Assembly: GCA_020048795.1 (NCBI GenBank)
Contig: JAIFMA010000172.1
Coordinates: 1 to 19,262, forward strand
Direction of reading: 5' to 3'
DNA: 19,262 nt
Source: Rhodoferax sp.
Lineage (GTDB): Bacteria > Pseudomonadota > Gammaproteobacteria > Burkholderiales > Burkholderiaceae_C
The notes under the pieces are model-generated. The model ran no database searches and was not told the origin of the DNA. It was given only the letters and a program-made list of their open reading frames with translations. Positions within the stretch are counted from its first letter, which is position 1. Each line of letters begins with the position of its first letter. Of the stretch, positions 16,634 to 19,262 are shown in pieces. Made by a program: the position numbers and the translations under genes.

Positions 16634-17352
16634 CCCAAGCTGTCGTCATCCTGATCGAAGACGAGATTCAGATTCGCCGCTTTGTCCGCGCCGCCCTGGA
16701 GGCCGAGGGCTGGCAGGTGTTTGAAGCGGACACCGCCCGGCGGGGTCTGGCCGATGCTGGCACCCGCAAGCCTGACTTGCTGATTGTGGACTTGGGCTTG
16801 CCTGATGGCGACGGCTTCGACTTGATCCGCGACGTGCGCGGCTGGTCCAACGTGCCGATTATTGTTCTGTCAGCCCGCACGAATGAGGCCGACAAAATTG
16901 CCGCATTGGACGCTGGTGCCGACGATTACCTGACCAAACCGTTTGGCTTGGGCGAATTGATGGCGCGCGTCCGTGCCAATCTGCGTCGGCCCAGAACGGT
17001 GTCAACTGAAACGCAGAATGAAACCATCGCCAAGGCAGACGTGATTTTTCGATTTGGCGATGTAGAAATCAACCGGTCTGAACGAATTGTGCGCAGCAAG
17101 AATGTCGAGGTTCATCTCACGCCGATTGAATACCGCTTGCTGACGGTTTTGGTGGCGAATGTCGGGCGGGTCATCACGCACAAACAGTTGCTTCGCGAAG
17201 TATGGGGCCCTTCCCACTCCGAGCAAAACCACTACCTCCGGATTTATATGGGGCACCTCAGGCAAAAGCTGGAGGATGACCCAGCGCAACCGCGGCATCT
17301 ATTGACCGAGAGTGGCGTGGGATACCGTTTGCTCCCTGATGCATGGGTCTAA
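16630..17352 (+). CDS. kdpE: KdpE, OmpR/PhoB-type response regulator
   Basis: A 240-residue regulator that is phosphorylated by KdpD and activates the kdp promoter. The receiver domain (about 5-118) has the acidic pocket E10-D11, phosphoacceptor Asp54 in VDLGLPDGDG, Ser/Thr switch in VLSAR, and Lys in LTKPFG. The winged-helix DNA-binding domain (about 135-236) shows LTPIEYRLLTVLVANVGRVI and YLRIYMGHLRQKLEDDP. The ATG overlaps the kdpD stop in ATGA (16630-16633), the standard coupled arrangement. The likely target is the T-rich site at 9125-9180. Confidence 0.96.
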   Translation: MTQAVVILIEDEIQIRRFVRAALEAEGWQVFEADTARRGLADAGTRKPDLLIVDLGLPDGDGFDLIRDVRGWSNVPIIVLSARTNEADKIAALDAGADDYLTKPFGLGELMARVRANLRRPRTVSTETQNETIAKADVIFRFGDVEINRSERIVRSKNVEVHLTPIEYRLLTVLVANVGRVITHKQLLREVWGPSHSEQNHYLRIYMGHLRQKLEDDPAQPRHLLTESGVGYRLLPDAWV

Positions 17353-17375
17353 TGACAAGTCCCCACATGTTTTAC

Positions 17376-17430
17376 TCAAAAACAATAGCTGCCAGCGCAT
17401 ATCCCATAAGCGCTAGAGCCCTATTTCATC
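17376..17430 (+). repeat. Copy E of the intergenic palindromic repeat
   Basis: Lies between the convergent kdpE and upp genes. It reads TCAAAAACAATAGCTGCC, then AGCGCATATCCCATAAGCGC, then TAGAGCCCTATTTC. AGCGCATAT and ATAAGCGCT pair with a single mismatch around a 3-nt loop, so it could serve as a weak two-way terminator for kdpE and upp. Confidence 0.75.
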
Positions 17431-17437
17431 TACAAAA

Positions 17438-18082
17438 TCACTGGGTCCCGAAAATCCGGTCGCCGGCATCGCCCAGGCCCGGCAGGATGTAGCCGTGGTC
17501 GTTGAGCTGGCGGTCAATCGCGGCGGTGAAGATCGCCACATCCGGGTGCGCGGCGCGCAGGGCGGCCACCCCTTCCGGGCACGATACCAGGCAGACAAAC
17601 TTGATCGATTTGGGGGCTAATACCTTGATGCGGGTGATGGCGGCAATGGCCGAGTGGCCGGTGGCCAGCATCGGGTCCACCACGATCACATCGCGCTCGG
17701 GCATTTCCTGGGGCATCTTGAAGTAGTACTCCACAGCTTGCAGTGTGGTCGGGTCGCGGTACAGACCGACGTGGCCAACACGCGCACCGGGTACCACGCT
17801 TAAAAAGCCGTCCAGAATGCCGGTGCCGGCGCGCAGGATCGACACCAGCGCCAGCTTCTTGCCGTCAATCACCTTGGCGGTCATTTTTTCCAGCGGGGTT
17901 TCGATCTCGATGTCCTGGGTCGGCATGTCGCGCGTGACTTCATAGGCCATCAACATCGCCAGCTCACCCAGCAGGGTGCGAAAGCTGTTGGTGCTGGCAT
18001 CTTTGCGGCGCATCAGGGTCAGCTTGTGCTGCACCAGCGGGTGGCCGATGACGTGGACGAGGGGGTCGGTGTTGGAGCTCAT
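17438..18082 (-). CDS. upp: Uracil phosphoribosyltransferase
   Basis: A 214-residue cytoplasmic salvage enzyme that makes UMP and pyrophosphate from uracil and PRPP. The PRPP-binding loop VVDPMLATGHSA lies at 134-145, the RAGTG segment at 84-88, and the uracil-binding C-terminus reads YILPGLGDAGDRIFGT. The length matches the family (about 208-214). The start ATG at 18082 gives the common N-terminus with HPLVQHKLTLMR; the Shine-Dalgarno is weak (GGAAA). It is convergent with kdpE and follows the DUF853 ATPase gene on the same strand after 86 nt. Confidence 0.96.
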   Translation of the reverse strand: MSSNTDPLVHVIGHPLVQHKLTLMRRKDASTNSFRTLLGELAMLMAYEVTRDMPTQDIEIETPLEKMTAKVIDGKKLALVSILRAGTGILDGFLSVVPGARVGHVGLYRDPTTLQAVEYYFKMPQEMPERDVIVVDPMLATGHSAIAAITRIKVLAPKSIKFVCLVSCPEGVAALRAAHPDVAIFTAAIDRQLNDHGYILPGLGDAGDRIFGTQ

Positions 18083-18168
18083 AGCCGTGTTTCCGTGGGT
18101 CGAAGTGTTGAGAATGCGTTATTTTCGCCAAGTGCGGCGATGGCGCGAGTGGATGATCTTGGCATCCA

Positions 18169-19262
18169 TCAACGCTTGCCGCCAAAAAGCCCGCCAAGTA
18201 CCCCGCGGATGAGCTGGCGGCCCACTTCCCGGCCGATCGAACTGGCCGCGCTTTTGAACAACTGCTCACCGGCTGAAGTTCGCCGGCCACCACCACCGCC
18301 CAGCAGATTGCCCAGACCGGCGCTGATGCTGTCAAACATGCCGCCACCTGGTGCCCCCGGGTCCGGCTCGGCATTGTTGGCAGCGGACTTGCCCTGGGTT
18401 TGCGGCCCCCTGCTGTCGGCCTGCTCGGCGCGGGCGACAGCGTGGCCTTTGAGTTTTTCGAACGCGGATTCGCGGTCCAGCAACTTCTCATAAACCCCGG
18501 CGACGATGGATTCGGCCAGCAGGGTCTGCCGCTGCTCGGCTGAAATCGGCCCGATCTGGCTGGCCGGCGGCAGCACAAACACCCGCTCGGTCTCAGTAGG
18601 GCGGCCTTTTTCGTCCAGAAAACTCACCAGCGCCTCACCGACACCCAGCTCGGTGATGGCCGCACCAATGTCGAGCCCGGCTTTGGGGCGCATGGTGTCA
18701 GCCGTCGCCTTCACAGCTTTTTGATCCCGTGGCGTAAACGCCCGCAGCGCGTGCTGCACCCGGTTGCCAAGCTGTGCCAGCACCGAATCAGGAATGTCCA
18801 GCGGGTTTTGGGTGACGAAATACACCCCCACACCCTTGGAGCGCACCAGCCGCACCACCAGTTCGATGCGCTCCACCAGCACCTTGGGCGCGTCGGCAAA
18901 CAGCAGGTGTGCCTCATCGAAGAAAAACACCAGTTTGGGTTGATCCAGGTCGCCCACTTCAGGCAGGGTTTCAAACAGCTCGCTCAGCAGCCACAGCAAA
19001 AAGGTGCTGTACAGGCGCGGCGAGTTCATCAGTTGGTCAGCGGCCAGCACATTGACCACACCGCGCCCGGCGCCGTCGGTTTGCATGAAGTCGGCAATGT
19101 TGAGCATGGGCTCGCCAAAAAACTTGTCGCCGCCTTGTTGCTCAATCTGCATCAGTCCGCGCTGGATGGCCCCAATGCTGGCGGCGCTGATGTTGCCGTA
19201 TTCGGTGGTGAAGCTGCTGGCGTTGTCGCCCACATGCTGGCACATGGCGCGCAGGTCTTTCA
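18169..19262 (-). CDS. HerA-like/DUF853 ATPase (YjgR family), 3' part only
   Basis: The C-terminal ~363 residues of a HerA/FtsK-superfamily ATPase of the DUF853 (YjgR) type; the frame is open to the window edge, so the N-terminus with Walker A lies outside. Visible are NISAASIGAIQRGLMQIEQQ, GGDKFFGEPMLNI, the Walker B FFFDEAHLLF (about 115 residues into the visible part), VGVYFVTQNPLDIPDSVLAQ and LGNRVQHALRAFTPRDQKA. A Gly-rich linker is followed by the family's typical tail SSIGREVGRQLIRGVLGGLF. The biological role of this family is poorly defined; DNA translocation or helicase activity is inferred from HerA relatives. The first in-frame ATG inside the window (19245) is internal, because coding similarity continues upstream (KDLRAM). 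Confidence 0.9.
   Translation of the reverse strand, partial: KDLRAMCQHVGDNASSFTTEYGNISAASIGAIQRGLMQIEQQGGDKFFGEPMLNIADFMQTDGAGRGVVNVLAADQLMNSPRLYSTFLLWLLSELFETLPEVGDLDQPKLVFFFDEAHLLFADAPKVLVERIELVVRLVRSKGVGVYFVTQNPLDIPDSVLAQLGNRVQHALRAFTPRDQKAVKATADTMRPKAGLDIGAAITELGVGEALVSFLDEKGRPTETERVFVLPPASQIGPISAEQRQTLLAESIVAGVYEKLLDRESAFEKLKGHAVARAEQADSRGPQTQGKSAANNAEPDPGAPGGGMFDSISAGLGNLLGGGGGRRTSAGEQLFKSAASSIGREVGRQLIRGVLGGLFGGKR

Noticed and set aside
1..19262. CRISPR arrays, tRNA or rRNA genes, and a defence or biosynthetic cluster
   Set aside because: No regularly spaced direct repeats, no tRNA-like cloverleaf motifs and no group of defence or biosynthetic genes was seen on reading both strands.

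Overview
The window looks like a chromosomal segment of a betaproteobacterium, most likely Burkholderiales/Comamonadaceae (Rhodoferax-like). The evidence is the GC-rich codon use, the protein types, a family of short intergenic repeats of a kind I associate from memory with comamonad genomes, and the full kdpFABCDE order. No rRNA, tRNA or CRISPR array was seen.

Left part (1-8214), core functions. A large Ser/Thr kinase-HDOD-GAF fusion (+) converges on a D-3-hydroxybutyrate dehydrogenase gene (bdhA, -). Divergent from bdhA lies an alpha/beta hydrolase followed after 17 nt by relA, the monofunctional (p)ppGpp synthetase type, and then sbcB (exonuclease I).

Middle (8215-9087), a graveyard of mobile relics. 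It holds two REP-like inverted pairs built on a GGGTC-GA-CCC-ATTCGG motif, one copy of the comamonad-type repeat, about 115 nt resembling the 5' end of a group II intron, and an XRE-type HTH protein lacking its N-terminus.

Right part (9088-17352), the Kdp high-affinity potassium uptake locus: a putative KdpE-responsive promoter, a 34-aa membrane peptide, kdpF, kdpA, kdpB, kdpC, kdpD and kdpE, mostly linked by overlapping start and stop codons. The key anomaly is kdpB, which has lost about 53 nt in the actuator domain and is therefore frameshifted. As written, the pump's catalytic subunit is broken while the channel subunit, KdpC and the sensor/regulator pair remain open. A repeat copy also separates kdpB from kdpC.

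End (17353-19262): upp (uracil phosphoribosyltransferase) and the 3' part of a HerA-like/DUF853 ATPase gene that runs off the window, both on the minus strand.

The clearest non-genic structure is a family of five copies of a ~50-bp imperfect palindromic element, four in intergenic gaps and one in the relic island. I did not find a convincing undescribed multi-gene system. The items most worth checking are the kdpB lesion, the repeat family and the relic island.
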